A stretch of 64,000 nt of DNA, from contig NC_064542.1 in assembly GCF_023856365.1 (NCBI RefSeq), forward strand, positions 20,650,338 through 20,714,337, given 5' to 3'. Positions 12,292 to 25,654 of this stretch are shown here, piece after piece. The first letter of the stretch is position 1. Every line of letters starts with the position of its first letter. A program made the position numbers and the translations under genes. This DNA is from Brienomyrus brachyistius. Taxonomy: Eukaryota > Chordata > Actinopteri > Osteoglossiformes > Mormyridae. The notes beneath the pieces were generated by a model that saw only the letters and a list, made by a program, of their open reading frames with translations, was not told the DNA's origin and searched no databases.

Positions 12292-13695
12292 TTTCACACG
12301 CCTGTGGACATCTGGGGAATCTCTGCCGGAGTGATCTCTGTCTGCGAAGCTCTTTCGGGGCTCGACGCCGCATTATTCCTCTACGGCTTCTGGTGTTTCC
12401 TTCAACAAAAACCTGCCAAACGCAAAGGAACCATGATGTTACATGGCCAGTTCATTACCTGGCACCCTTTTATACATGGGTATTCAACCAAGCTGCGTTC
12501 AGCGATTTTTCCAAAAACGATGTAAGTACAGGGTAGAGTACAACTTTATTGATTTATGACGAGCACACTGACCTTTGGCAGTGTTTCTGTCGCCCAGGAT
12601 AAACTGGCTGCTGACAGACCGCATTGTAATCGAGTAATAAAGTCACCACCGTAGTTTACCTCTGCAGGAAAGCGCCGAGAAAATGCAAACGATCTAAAAA
12701 CATCCCCTGATGGACGCTTCTGCATTGTACATGTGAGGTATCCTGCACATAATTATAATAATACAAAGATCACACCTTGTTTTGTTCACCTCACAGTATT
12801 GTTGGTTTGGGCCTCTAATTGCGTTACACAGCCAGTCTCCATGTGATTCAGCCTAATTTAGGTGATGAAGAGCAAAAATTGTATTTCCTTTGGCGGCTGT
12901 ATGTTTCCGAGTCTGATGTTCACCCAGAAAGACTTGAGTCATAGAGGTAGGCCACTCCCTATCCCAGTCTTTCAAGAAAAGTATTGAGCCCATAAGCGAT
13001 ACACGACTGCCTGGAATGATGATGAAAGCAGTATCTCAGTGTCAGCATCCAGGGATCCATCACCCTTTGTGGCCTCATCTTTGTTCATTCAGATGGGTTT
13101 TCTTCCTCCCTCTAATCTCATCCGCGCCCGTGTCTCATCCCCGTCTGGCGAATCGGTCACATGAGCTGCGACCTGAGCGTAACGGGAATGACCCGTTCGG
13201 CTTCGGCCGTCTTTGGGGAAGCCGTAGGCGCGCAGCCCGATCTGTGAGTCCGTGATGAGAAGGTGCCCAGGTCCCTTCCGCATCTCGTCACGGGACGAAG
13301 CCAGATGAACACGCATTAGCATCCATGATGGGCGTCCTGCACGTAGCCAGACTCTATTTCTGAGCACTTGACCTTTATTTAGGACATGTAAAGGTGGGAG
13401 GCCCGCTGGGCTTCTGGGTTACGGCATTAAAATAGAATAATTTCTTCCTGTTGGTCTCTTTCTTCATTTTCAAACAGACGCTGGTAAAGGTGGCACCGGC
13501 AGACGGCCTGGTGGGCGGGAGCTGCGGGCAGCTTCCTGTCTGAATGGCACCTCCCTCCTGCAGACACCCCCAGGCGCCCGGGGACCTTGTTTTCTGGATG
13601 AGAGGGATGGGCTGAGGCCGATAGAAAGGAAAATAAACAGGCCCTTTCGCAGCCTCTTTGCTGCCAGCACCAGAGCTTGACGATGCGGTTTTTGG
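12292..13695. other. gene-free stretch, nothing recognised
   Basis: Open frames here (for example 12304-12525 and 13089-13367 on the minus strand) show no recognisable motif, and no splice-bounded exon was found. Confidence 0.5.
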
Positions 13696-13850
13696 GGGCA
13701 GCGTGTGGATCAGTGGGCTAAGCTGCTGTGTCTGTGATCAGAAGGTTGTTGCTTCAAGCCCAGCATAGGCACGTCTGTGGGCGCTTGAGCAAGGCCCTTA
13801 CCTGCCAGCTCTAGGTGCATTTCCTGTGTACTTACAGCCGCTGTTGTCAT
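13696..13850 (+). mobile_element. tRNA-derived SINE
   Basis: GGCAGCGTGTGGATCAGTGG matches a Pol III box A (TGGATCAGTGGG at 13706-13717). GTTGCTTCAAGCC at about 13748-13760 matches box B, at a tRNA-like spacing of about 40 bases. The following GAGCAAGGCCCTTACC is typical of the body of fish SINEs. No intact tRNA fold is present. Confidence 0.7.
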
Positions 13851-14614
13851 AGTAAAATTCACTGCTTCTATATTTCAATGGAAGCAAAACTAGATGGCTA
13901 GATGTCAGGGCTGGTAACAGAGACCTTTGGACTCACCTACAGTTGTATCTGGGCAAAGTGAATCACAGCAATAAACATTTTGTACATATGAGATGAATAT
14001 TGCTGAAGGTGATATCAAGTGCTGACTGGCTCTCCCAACCAAGGGCGGAACTTTAGCTGGAAGGGGTTGAGGTCTCCACCCATTACGGGGGAAACATGAT
14101 TATTGGGGGGATTGTATTAGCTGGTTTTGATTTATTGGGGGGGGGGGGGGGTTACAACCTCCCCACCCACTATGTTCCCAGCAGTCAATGATGTGAGCCT
14201 TGCAACTCAGACATGAAATATAAAACATTAAGCTAATATTGAGCTGTGAGTGAAAATATTTCATGTGAATTTAAACAGCCCTTAACTACATTTGATTACA
14301 TACTCATGATTTTACTATCCTTCCTATATTTTCCTGTCTTTGCGGAAATTAATAGCCAAAATTCTCTTCCAGACATATTTTTCTCCACCAGCTGTGCACT
14401 TGCTTTCACCAGACTAACCAGAGCGGCTATTTTTCGGGACATTTTGATCGTTTAATTTTGAGCTACAATTTCCAGCTGAAAATACATAAGCCTGTCTAAG
14501 AAACACCCAGCCAGCTTTGTATGACTGTTAAAATCTCTGGAAACACAATTAATATCTTTTAAAACATATTTTCTTGGCTGACATGAGATAGAATTAGCAG
14601 CCGATTAGTAGCTG

Positions 14615-15228
14615 CAGTTATTAAGAGATGCTGCTCCATTAAATAGGCCAGTGCGGCCTTTGCAGTTATTAAGAGACGCTGCTCCTTTAAATAGGCCAGT
14701 GCAGCCTTTGCAGTTATTGAGACGCTGCTCCTTTAAATAGGCCAGTGCGGCTTTTGCAGTTATTAAGAGATGCTGCTCCTTTAAATAGGCCAGTGCAGCC
14801 TTTGCAGTTATTGAGACGCTGCTCCTTTAAATAGGCCAGTGCGGCCTTTGCAGTTATTAAGAGACGCTGCTTCTTTAAATAGGCCAGTGCGGCCTTTGCA
14901 GTTATTAAGAAATGCTGCTCCTTTAAATAGGCCAGTGCGGCCTTTGCAGTTATTGAGATGCTGCTCCTTTAAATATGCCAGTGCGGCCTTTGCAGCTATT
15001 GAGACGCTGCTCCTTTAAATATGCCAGTGCGGCCTTTGCAGTTATTAAGAGATGCTGATCCTTTAAATAGGCCAGTGCGGCCTTTGCAGTTATTGAGACG
15101 CTGCTCCTTTAAATAGGCCAGTGCGGCCTTTGCAGTTATTAAGAGATGCTGATCCTTTAAATAGGCCAGTGCGGCCTTTGCAGTTATTGAGACGCTGCTC
15201 CTTTAAATAGGCCAGTGCGGCCTTGTCT
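14615..15228. repeat. 46-48-bp minisatellite, about 13 copies
   Basis: The unit is TTATTRAGAxRCTGCTCCTT followed by TAAATAGGCCAGTGCGGCCT and TTGCAG. A long variant (TTATTAAGAGATG) and a short one (TTATTGAGACG) partly alternate. Each unit carries CCTTTAAATAGG and a GGCC-flanked near-palindrome. Confidence 0.93.
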
Positions 15229-16067
15229 CCAGCGCGCTCCTCATTCCTTCCGCGAGAAAATCCTTTCAGCGGCACGCGGAGTTGCATCCGCAGCCCTCAG
15301 GCGGCATCCTTTCAGCCAACTTAATAGAAAGTTGAAAAATAACCCGGGGAGTGGGGATAGGGGAGAGCTAACTCCCCCCCCCCCGCCCCCCCCATTACCC
15401 ACGATAAAGAGAAGCAAATTATGAGACCTGTAAATCACACAAGAGCATTTCGCAAGCAGAAGTGCAGCAGGGACTGTCTGCGCTCGCTTATGATTCGACG
15501 CATGGGCCCCTATTTAAAGCATTAAATTACCTTGAATAATAAGATGCCTCTAATGGCTGTAGCTTTGATCTGTGCTCTTGGATATTTATTTATTTATTTA
15601 TTTATTTTTAAACAGGATTCGTCACAGAAGTGCAGCAAACCACAAAGTTCGGATTCCAAGGCGTTATCCTTAAACACAGGGATTTATCCCAGGTGGCAGG
15701 ACCTGACAGCTTTCCTGCCTTTGAGGAGAAAGTGACTAATCCGAGTGGTTTCTAGGCAACAGGCATCGGTTCACCGAATCGAGGCTGCATGAAAAAGGAG
15801 CTGCCGACCCTCCGCATTCTGGAGCACCGCATTTATTTCTGTACGCGTTTTTAAAGAGCACACTCTCGCAACCTTCTCTACACGGCTGGCGCTCTGTCTG
15901 ATTGTTAAATAAAGATTTAATTCCCGGTAGTGGTGTGCAAAGGTCATTTTATTTGCAGATTTTTTTTTCGTAGGAGATAAAAGCACCTGTCATTCAGGTT
16001 AGAATCATCTCGTCCCAGATTCCTTGTGTTTGAAACCAAAAACTGATTTTTTTCCTTGTATTTTTTG

Positions 16068-16071
<4 letters not shown>

Positions 16072-16126
<55 letters not shown>

Positions 16127-16135
16127 TTATATATC
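16072..16135. repeat. (AT)n microsatellite
   Basis: About 24 AT units are followed by TTTATATATTTATATAT. It is able to extrude a cruciform. Confidence 0.92.
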
Positions 16136-16278
16136 TCAACATACTTGTATATTGGGCTGATCATAACATTTAAATGCTATTATAACCATCTAAAAATATA
16201 AACACTACAAAAAACATGACAATTTATCTCCCATACTGTCTAATAGACATTTGCATGTGTTTTATGACTGATCTGGAT

Positions 16279-16462
16279 CAGGGGTGGCCAATCTTACCCA
16301 GAAAGGGCCGCTGTGTGTGCAGGTTTTCGCTGCGACTCCCTAATTAGATTACTAATTAGAGGACTGACTGGCTGAAGAGCCCTCATACCCGGGTGTGAAC
16401 AGCTGACCTAATGGTTATCTCAAAAACCTGCGTACACACCGGCTCTTGTTTGGCCAGCCCTG
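16279..16462. mobile_element. hAT-type MITE with perfect 8-bp target duplication
   Basis: The left end CAGGGGTGGCCAATCTTA and the right end TTTGGCCAGCCCTG are inverted repeats. Inner arms also pair (GTGCAGGTTTT with AAAACCTGCGTAC). The 8 bases ATCTGGAT stand on both sides (16271-16278 and 16463-16470), the hallmark of hAT insertion. A second, older copy lies at 41728-41917. Confidence 0.88.
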
Positions 16463-19400
16463 ATCTGGATTAATAACAACAATAATATTGTTGTCATGTC
16501 AGTCATCTCAAAATGTGTCTACAGTTCATGGTAGAACACTGATCACTAGTCAGCCTTAACCTTTGTGGTATTTTTATTTTAATTCATTATACACATTACA
16601 ATCTCCCAAATCGTAAATCATTGATTCAGTCCTGCAGTTAAAGTTCTGCAAAAAATGCATCAGACATAGAGGTGAATGCATCGGCCCCAAGAATGCATTT
16701 TGAAACAGAGAGACGCATGCATAAGACTGCTCGGTTGGCAGTGCTTTTTGGGAGCGAGCACATGTATGGATGGACAGCAAATCCGTCTTTGTGGGTCTGT
16801 CGTCTGGTCTATTGACCAGCTGTCTACACGCCGTGACATAAATGTCACACTAATGCATTTTAATTAAAGGGCAGCGTGCTTTGCATCTACTAGATGGAGG
16901 AAAGGGAGGAAGGCCATGCCGCACTGCTGTGAGGTGGTCTGAGGCGCATCGAGGTGGACATAGGGCTTAGCATGCGCTATTTGCTCTGAGTAAGACCTGG
17001 TGATCTCCAGCCTGTCTTAGGACACCAGTCCCCAGAGCTTCATCATCAAGAGAATTAATGGAAAGCAGTTTAGAAAAAATAGGGAACTCCCTCCCTCTGT
17101 ATGATGAGATCACGACACACCAGGCCTGGACTAACCATCGGGGAGTCGGGTATTTTTCCAGTGGTCCAGTCCTGTGATCTTCTCTTTATGATTGCAACTG
17201 ACAAAATATACCAAAGGGGACAAACCATCTCCCCAGCTCCCCCTGTCCCCCCCAGTCGTCAACAAAATATCAAATTGCAGCCGCTTGACAGAGAATTACC
17301 GGGCTGCTTCTTGTTGCCAGGCTGCCCCCGGGACACACTGCCGAGTCCTTAAACCTTCGGTTCTTTGTTCGCTCTCTGTGATTGAGGAGTGTGTAATGAC
17401 TCCTGTATATAATGGATAAATAATGATTACAGCGTTGTGCTTAACTGCTGGAAGATCAGACAAAGCCTCCTTTAATCTGGTCCTCGTTCCTTTTCTGGTA
17501 CGGAGCGTAATGAGATCCAATGGATTTATCATTACTGTGTTTGTCCGGATGGGTGCTGTCTGGCCTTCCAGAAGCACAACGTGATTAGTGTCTGTGAAAA
17601 AACAAAAAAACAAAAACAGGCGTCCAGACAGCACAAATCCCTCTGGATGGTAGCGGTGAGCTTAAAAGGTTGTATAATTAATGTAACGAGGAAGCAAAGG
17701 TATGTAACCATCAGCAGGGCTGTGCAATCTGGCTCGGGTCCTGTGGAAGGTTCCGGGTCACGCGACCTTGCCTGTCTTTGGCGTCGTGGTGCGGGGCTCA
17801 CGGGCACAGTGCCAGGACAGAGACGGAGAGTGTTGCTGGGGGGGCGCCTGGCTAAGGCAGAGCTCATGGCACGCGGCTGTGTCCCCAGGAAAGAAAGCGA
17901 TGGAGAGCAGCTGGCAGCACTGCCCACGCACACCCGCAGCAGGTGGCGTGAGGCGTCCGGGCCGGCCCGTCACGTTGGCGTCCGGGGCTCTCCGGCACCT
18001 CCATCAGCTTTGGGAGTCAGAGCAGCGACGAGATGGCAGGACCGGAGCCTCCTCATTAGCATATCACAGCCGATTGGCCGCCCTCAGCGGTCTGCCTCCG
18101 TGCTACGATCCTCCTTCATGCGAGGTCCACTTTTTATTTCCCACATCCTACCCAGGAGATAACATCAACGCACTCCCTAAGCGGGGAACTAAGCAGATCC
18201 TGCCCCTCTTACGATCCCGCCTGATGGGGGCGCTCCACGCTGATTAAATTAATAGCTTCCGCTCGCAGGGCAGATGGAAGTGGAGTTTAAGCGCTCAAAC
18301 GTTTGGCTTCCCTTGGACACCCAGGTTTATAAATGGGTAAAACTGCAGGCTTTTCATCACAGCCAGGAGTCCATTCCCTGGCTTACAAAATGCTGTGAGA
18401 TGTAAAGTATGCACTTCGCACCCTGAGGGGATGAGGGAAAAAAAAGAGAAAAGCGATTTCCCCGAATAAACATGAACATGGCTACAAGGCTACATGTGCA
18501 GGGTCTGAAGGGAGCCATGGGGCTTAGAAATGGGGGTTATCCCAGTTCACGGCCTCCATCCCTTCGCAGCTCGAAGGCTTTACACACCCTCAGCAAGCAT
18601 GAACGCCCACGAAGCAGCAGAGTGCAACACCGGAAAGGAAGATAAGCGTAAAAATAACACCTGAGGCGCGTATGGACACAGCGGTTACTGTTACGCGGCT
18701 CCATTTCAACTCCCTGCGTTCCTTCAGTCTGCTTGCCCTCTAAACCATTATGTTAGGCCCCATTTTTTTGGCAGTGAATCCGCAACGGTCTATCGTATAC
18801 TGTGTACATTTTTTTTTATTATTTTAAATAACAATAAAACGCCTCAGTTTTCCGGCACATTCCTCCCCTGCCCTGAGTACATCCGCAGAATGCAAAGCTG
18901 AATGTCCTCTGAGAGTCCTGTACATCCTCAGAGACTCAGAGAACAGAGAGCTTGGCGCGGCTGACGGCTCACGGTGGGTAGTTTGCGGGGGGGGGGCGGG
19001 GGGGTTGTTAAAAGCAGCATGAAACTGAACTGCCACAGAGTGTTTAAATGAAAGAGTAAGGCCTTTCATCTCTTTTGGATACATTTCAGGACGCTCAAGA
19101 GATCTAAGCACATCGAGCTCTTCCAACATGGGGCCTTTTAGTATGGATTTTTTTGCCGGGGGGGGCTGTATTTTTGCATTTTTTACCACAGTGGTTTGAT
19201 GCCCAGTTGGAACAGTTAAACTTCCATGATGTGTACCACGGTCTGGCACCACTACTTAATTACATTGCCTTGCTAACTTGTGCTCTGGAAGCCAGTTTCG
19301 GCATGCTGCAGAGCGTCACCCTCCTGATTTACACAGCTGTCATTTGCTATAGCCCCCACCCCCCAAGAGACACACGCCAGTCTGACTGCTGGCTGGGGAG

Positions 19401-21400
19401 ACTTGGAAATCTAATCAGACCGCCAGCGTTTAAGAGGTACTAACTGTATTAGTGTGTCCTCCCTGGTTTCTGCCGTCACGTTCGTCCTGATGGATCTGTC
19501 CCCTGATTGGCCTCCACAGAGATACGCCCACGTGATCTGCCACAGGCCCCCACAGCGCCCTCTGGAGGCATCACGTCACTTTGCAGACCCATCAAGGTGA
19601 CCTTCTTCCCTGGCCTCCTCTGCATCCCTCTCCCTAAGGGGGTCACGGCGGTCTCGGTGGCGTCCCAGAGGCCGGAGCTGGGTGAGAAGGGGCCGTGTTG
19701 GACCAGGCTGCTCCACACGGCTCGGGCAGGGCGCTGGTCGCAGCACGGGCGACGGAGTCTCGACTGCAGCGAAGACGTTAGGAACCAGAGTGCTGGAGTG
19801 AGAGATAACAGCAAACAAGAGGCCCGAAGCGAGCCCGAGCGTGACAGCCGCATAAGAAGGGCTTGGGGGCGCCCTACTTAGACAGCAGGTGGCTCATGGG
19901 AAGAGGCCGACGTTCCTCCCAGAAAGATCTCAATGCCCTACTGGGTGGCTCATGCAGCATCGGCTGGGAGGGAAGAGGAAGTTTAAGAGGTGTTGCTACC
20001 ACCTTCCGCCTTTCCCTCCCCCATGGTTAGTGGTGAGACTAATACGCTGGGACTCCTCCTCAAGCCATCACCTTAGTTCCGCTTAACCCCCCCCCTTCCC
20101 ACCCCCACCACCAGGCAGCTGTCAAGCCTCTTAACAGCAGACTCCCGGTGAGAATGAATAAACAGCCTGTGTTGGGGGGGGGGGGGGGAGCACCGTCCGA
20201 CATACTGCAGCTTCAAGGTCCTTTTACACTGAATGTAACACGAAAAACCGACATGAATTTGCTAAACGTCCAGATGCGAATTTGTGGGCTCAAAAACTTT
20301 CACACCAAACGCGACGCGAAATTTGCGAAACTGATTGAGAAAAGTTTGCACAAAGAAAGAAACTGTCGGAGTGCCGTAGCATCAGTGATGTTTCGTGTTT
20401 CGTATGGGCAAACAAGTGGAAAAAGGGCGAAAATACTGGACACGTCCAATTCCTTTACTACGATCATTAATGACGGTATCTGAGGTTAAGCCAGGCGAGC
20501 GCCTAGCTATTGAAAAGATCTGGGACTAAGCCAAGTTTACCTAGGGTGTGACTTTTTTTTTAAATTTTTGAAGGAAGTTTGGCATCAGGATTAAAATACT
20601 CGGGGCTGCAGTCCCTATAGTGATCGGACCTAACGAGACTCACGGGTTAAGCAAAATTAATATTGAAAACACGGCAGCAGTAGCATATGTTATCAGTTAA
20701 TTAAGTACAGGAATAGAGTATGGCAGCTGTCACTATGACAAAATAAACCCCCCCCCCCCTCTGCCCCGCCCCCCAACACGAATCGCTAATCTTCATCGTC
20801 AGGTTTTCGCCGCAACAAAACATCAGGATCGACATTACCGATACTGAACTTGGTTCAAATCGAATTCAGAACGAAAAGAAAACCAGAGTTATTGCATGTT
20901 ACTACAGGCTTGTGTTGTAAACCAAATGAATGATTTTCTTCCTATTAAAAAAACTAATTACGTGTAAAAACAGACATCTTCTTTAGCGCATCTGAAAACT
21001 GCTGAAATCGAGCTCACTCAGAATGAAAAAAGACTATGGCAACATGAAAGTGTCGGACTTGGTATGAAATCGTTAATAGAAATATGTTAGTTTCAGAAAG
21101 GCGTGCGTTCGACTTTGTATGGGACAGCTGTTAAGTTGCAGGCCTTTAGTCTACAGAGTGGTTCAAACTACCTGTTAATCTGAGGGGGAGCCCCCTGGGT
21201 GGAGAGGGCATGGGGGCTGAAGACATACGAGGCTGTGACAGTGGGAGGCAAGAGAACAAACAGGCTGACGTGAGCAGGGGATAAAACTCTTAAGAGGCGT
21301 GACAAATGCTGTGTGGTGTCTGCAACTGCGCACGAGCGAAGACAGGATGCAAAAAGGCAGCCTGGGAAAGAGGGACTTGTGACACATAGGCAGTAAGGAA
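16463..21400. other. gene-free stretch
   Basis: About 5 kb without a recognised gene. Overlapping open frames at 17581-18247 reflect local GC-rich composition and match nothing I know. G-runs occur at about 18988-19005 and 20166-20178, and a C-run at 20751. No exon or mobile element could be supported. Confidence 0.45.
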
Positions 21401-21403
21401 GAG

Positions 21404-22735
21404 GTGATGGACATCCCCCAGAGACAGACACGGACACAGACATCCCCCAGAGACAGACACGGACACAGACATCACCCAGAGACAGACACGGACACAGACA
21501 TCACCCAGAGACAGACACGGACTTGGACATCCCCCAGGGACAGACACGGACACAGACATCACCCAGAGACAGGCACGGACACAGACATCACCCAGAGACA
21601 GGCACGGACACAGACATCCCCCAGAGACAGACACGGACTTGGACATCCCCCAGGGACAGGCACAGACACAGACATCACCCAGAGACAGACACGGACACGG
21701 ACATCCCCCAGAGACAGGCACAGACACAGACATCACCCAGAGACAGACACGGACATCCCTCAGGGACAGACACCGACATCCCCCAGAGACAGGCACAGAC
21801 ACAGACATCACCCAGAGACAGACACGGACATCCCTCAGGGACAGACACAGACATCACCCAGAGACAGACACGGACATCCCTCAGGGACAGACACCGACAT
21901 CCCCCAGAGACAGGCACAGACACAGACATCACCCAGAGACAGACACGGACATCCCTCAGGGACAGACACAGACATCACCCAGAGACAGACACGGACATCC
22001 CCCAGAGACAGGCACAGACACAGACATCCCCCAGGGACAGACACGGACTTGGACATCCCCCAGGGACAGACACGGACTTGGACATCCCCCAGGGACAGAC
22101 ACGGACACAGACATCATCCAGAGACAGACACGGACACAGACATCACTCAGAGACAGACACGGACACAGACATCACCCAGAGACAGGCACGGACACAGACA
22201 TCACCCAGAGACAGGCACGGACACAGACATCACCCAGAGACAGACACGGACACAGACATCACCCAGAGACAGGCACGGACACAGACATCACCCAGAGACA
22301 GACACGGACACAGACATCACCCAGAGACAGGCACGGACACAGACATCCCCCAGAGACAGACACGGACTTGGACATCCCCCAGGGACAGACACGGACACAG
22401 ACATCCCCCAGAGACAGGCACAGACACAGACATCACCCAGAGACAGACACGGACACGGACATCCCCCAGAGACAGGCACAGACACAGACATCACCCAGAG
22501 ACAGACACGGACATCCCTCAGGGACAGACACCGACATCCCCCAGAGACAGGCACAGACACAGACATCACCCAGAGACAGACACGGACATCCCCCAGAGAC
22601 AGGCACGGACATCCCCCAGAGACAGACACAGACACCAACATCACCCAGAGACAGACACAGACACAGACATCACCCAGAGACAGACACCGAAATCCCCCAG
22701 AGACAGACACAGACACGGACATCACCCAGATATGT
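21404..22735 (+). repeat. 29/23-bp minisatellite, about 48 copies, open in all three forward frames
   Basis: The main unit is CATCACCCAGAGACAGACAC plus GGACACAGA (29 nt). Shorter units of 23 nt lack GGACAC-type hexamers. Both lengths leave remainder 2 on division by three, so translation cycles through all three readings and none has a stop. This produces apparent ORFs up to 451 codons (21404-22759), rich in Thr, Asp, Arg and His. There is no splice, domain or conserved start, so I call it non-coding. Confidence 0.93.
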
Positions 22736-24520
22736 ACGGAAGCCACTCCTGTAATGTAGTATGTAATGAAGAGTCAAGTTGTGCTCCAGTAAGAGCCACC
22801 TAAGAGGGCAGACGGGGTGATGGGACTCAGATGGGGCTGGGGAGGGGGGGTGCACTTTCAGCCAGAGGGGGCAGTCTGTCTGTGGGATTCAGGATGACCT
22901 GTGAACTCCGAAGCCTCTCATTAATCACAACCTTTTGTTTCCTTTCCCCACTGAGAACATCTCCACGGCAACCCGGAACCGACCCGGTGGACCACGGCTA
23001 AGGGCCAATTACTGCCTCGTTCACTAAAGAAGTGAATACCTTTATTTTATTAAAGAGGCGCATACTGGTAATGATTGGCACAGAGCCAATATGAAATGCT
23101 AGCATAAGACAAGGTCAAATGCAATATCAATACAATGATTTTTACTCCCTTAAAAATGCTTGCTGGACAAAACAACAAAACATGCAGGAAGGAACACAAA
23201 CAAAGGGGAAGCCTAATGATTTATTCCAACTTTTGCTCAAACTCCACTCAGGCAGCCAGACTTCTCCATCTGACGGGGGTTTGCGTCCCATTCTGAAGTC
23301 CCCTTGCCTCCCTGTTGTTTGACTTTCACATTGTCCTTTTCAGTGTCAATATTTCCACATCCCAGGGGTCACAGGCTCAAACCGTGAGAAGGAGACACAT
23401 TTTAGCCCGGCGCCCCCCACCCCTCCCTAAGCCTCTCACCCAGGTTATGTCAGGGAGGCCTGTCAGAGACCCACAGACATGTGACATGGCCCAGTAACGG
23501 CCCGCTCCTCAGGCACTGGGAGGAACAGTGGCCCAGGTGGGACCCATCTCGACACCAGGAACCATTACAAATAACAACAAACAATAATAATAATAATAAT
23601 GATCAAGGGGAACACTTTGCCTTTAAGCCGCCGGTCACCGCTTGCTGCTTCGCGTTCGGATTGGGCTTTCCAAAAACAGACAATCAGCACTTACTGGATG
23701 GCTGTTAACATCACGCATTTACACATAAAAAATCTGTTTTAACCTGAGAGAAATTGTTTATGTTCATATTTTTATCCCTTTTCGCTTGCTCTGTCACCCT
23801 TGGAAAGTGTCTCTTGTTGCCAAAGATCTTATAATCGCTTCGATCAGAAGGCCATGCGCTTACATGCTGGTATCGGCAAGACCCCATCGCTAACGGGTAA
23901 GGGGTCGTCATATTGCGTCATCCCTGCGAACAGGAGTGTGATCCTTTTGTGGCCCACTGAACTCCACCTACTCACTCCGTTTCAGTCGCCCTACCCCCGG
24001 ACCAAAGGCGATGACAGCATTCGGGAGACATACAGTACAGCAGGCCGTCCCTCCCCCAGTCCTGGCCACCGCACCGAAGACGCTTAGCTGGTGTTGCCGA
24101 CATCGTTTGTCTTTATTCAATGCGCGCCTCTCTCGGGAAGCGCATCGTCTCGCAGCAACGCCCGAACATGCTAAAAGGCTTAGGAGAGCGAATAGCAGCA
24201 TTAAAATTTGAATTTTAAGACAATCTTTGAGAAAAAAGGAGCTGGATGGTCTCCATAGCAACAGGGCAATCTGTCACCGTGTGATACACATTTCACTCTG
24301 GGGAGACTGGTATTAAAAGCGTCATTTCACATTGCTTTACACAAGAGGTGCAACAATCACATTTTGTGCCCATTTATCAACAGCTGCTTCGAGAGTTGAC
24401 TTCTTAGGATAAATTTACCTTCTTGAGACAAACAGCAGATCATAAACCCCTCAGAGGAAACGCAAATAAGACATTTCATTAAATGCAATAACTTACAGTT
24501 AGTATGCTCTGTTTGTTAGT
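22736..24520. other. gene-free stretch, nothing recognised
   Basis: It has a short (AAT)n at about 23584-23600 and otherwise unique sequence. Short ORFs have no recognisable motif. Confidence 0.45.
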
Positions 24521-24522
24521 TA

Positions 24523-25135
24523 GTGTTCACCCCACGGTCAGGGGGCTATGTGACCATGAGCTCTGCGTCCAACCCACGGTCAGGGGGCTGTGTGACCGTG
24601 AGCTCTGCATCCACCCCACGGTCAGGGGGCTATGTGACCGTGAGCTCTGCGTCCAACCCACGGTCAGGGGGCTGTGTGACCATGAGCTCTGCATCCACCC
24701 CACGGTCAGGGGGCTATGTGACTGTAAGCTCTGCATCCAACCCACGGTCAGGGGGCTGTGTGACCGTGAGCTCTGCATCCACCCCACGGTCAGGGGGCTG
24801 TGTGACCGTGAGCTCTGCATCCACCCCACGGTCAGGGGGCTGTGTGACCCTGAACCCTATGTCCACGCCACGGTCAGGGGTCTGTGTGACCGTGAGCTCT
24901 GCATCCACCCCACGGTCAGGGGGCTGTGTGACCCTGAACCCTATGTCCACGCCACGGTCAGGGGTCTGTGTGACCGTGAGCTCTGCATCCACCCCACGGT
25001 CAGGGGGCTATGTGACCGTGAGCTCTGCATCCACCCCACGTTCAGGGGGCTGTATGACCGTGAGCTCTGTGTTCACCCCACGGTCAGGGGGCTGTATGAC
25101 CGTGAGCTCCATTCTCTCTCTCGATTCCGGCACTG
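24523..25135. repeat. 42-bp minisatellite, about 14.5 copies
   Basis: The unit is CCACGGTCAGGGGGCTGTGT plus GACCGTGAGCTCTGCATCCA with small changes. Because 42 is a multiple of three, two forward frames and two reverse frames stay open through the array (14-residue periodic peptides). Two variant units (ACCCTGAACCCTATG) recur as a pair, which shows local duplication of a two-unit block. Confidence 0.93.
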
Positions 25136-25654
25136 ACTGAACAGTCAGTAATCCTGAGAAATGTACCATCTACATCCATGGCTGGTTCCTGTGTTTAAGG
25201 ATAGAATTGGGACCGGATTTGGCACCCACTCCAAGCTTCTTGAGCACAGGACCTCTGGCACAGAGAGTTGGGGGGGATGGGGGGCAGGACCATGGCCTTC
25301 CCAGGCACCGAGCACAGGGGAGGAGCTGGCACTGAATCAGGATCAGCGATTGAGTAGCGGACAGGTCAGGCTAGAGCAGGGCGGGCGGAGTGCGCTTCAG
25401 ACACCATGCCATTCAGCATAGAGGACCGACATGCACAGGGAACCACATTGCGTAAAACATGCATAGAAAGGATTTCAAATGGAGATTAGCATCCACTCCG
25501 CTTGGTGGAGAAACTATGACGTCATTTCTAAATGTGGCACAATAAACTACCCACACACAAGGCGAGACCCACGTGCATTTAATTCACCATTTTCATGCAC
25601 ACGTGTGCATGCTTGTGCATCCGTGTTTTCAGCAATCTGCGGTAGATATTTATG

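Noticed and set aside
17581..18247. Overlapping ORFs of 193 and 159 codons as a possible gene
   Set aside because: The region is GC-rich, with frames overlapping on both strands, no recognisable motif and no clear splice pattern. Coding status cannot be supported.
21404..22803. ORFs of 371-451 codons as a repeat protein
   Set aside because: They lie in a 29/23-bp tandem array that is open in all three frames, with no domain, signal or splice context.
24504..25140. Two overlapping ORFs of more than 200 codons and minus-strand ORFs of 92-100 codons
   Set aside because: The 42-bp array keeps frames open by arithmetic. No protein similarity.
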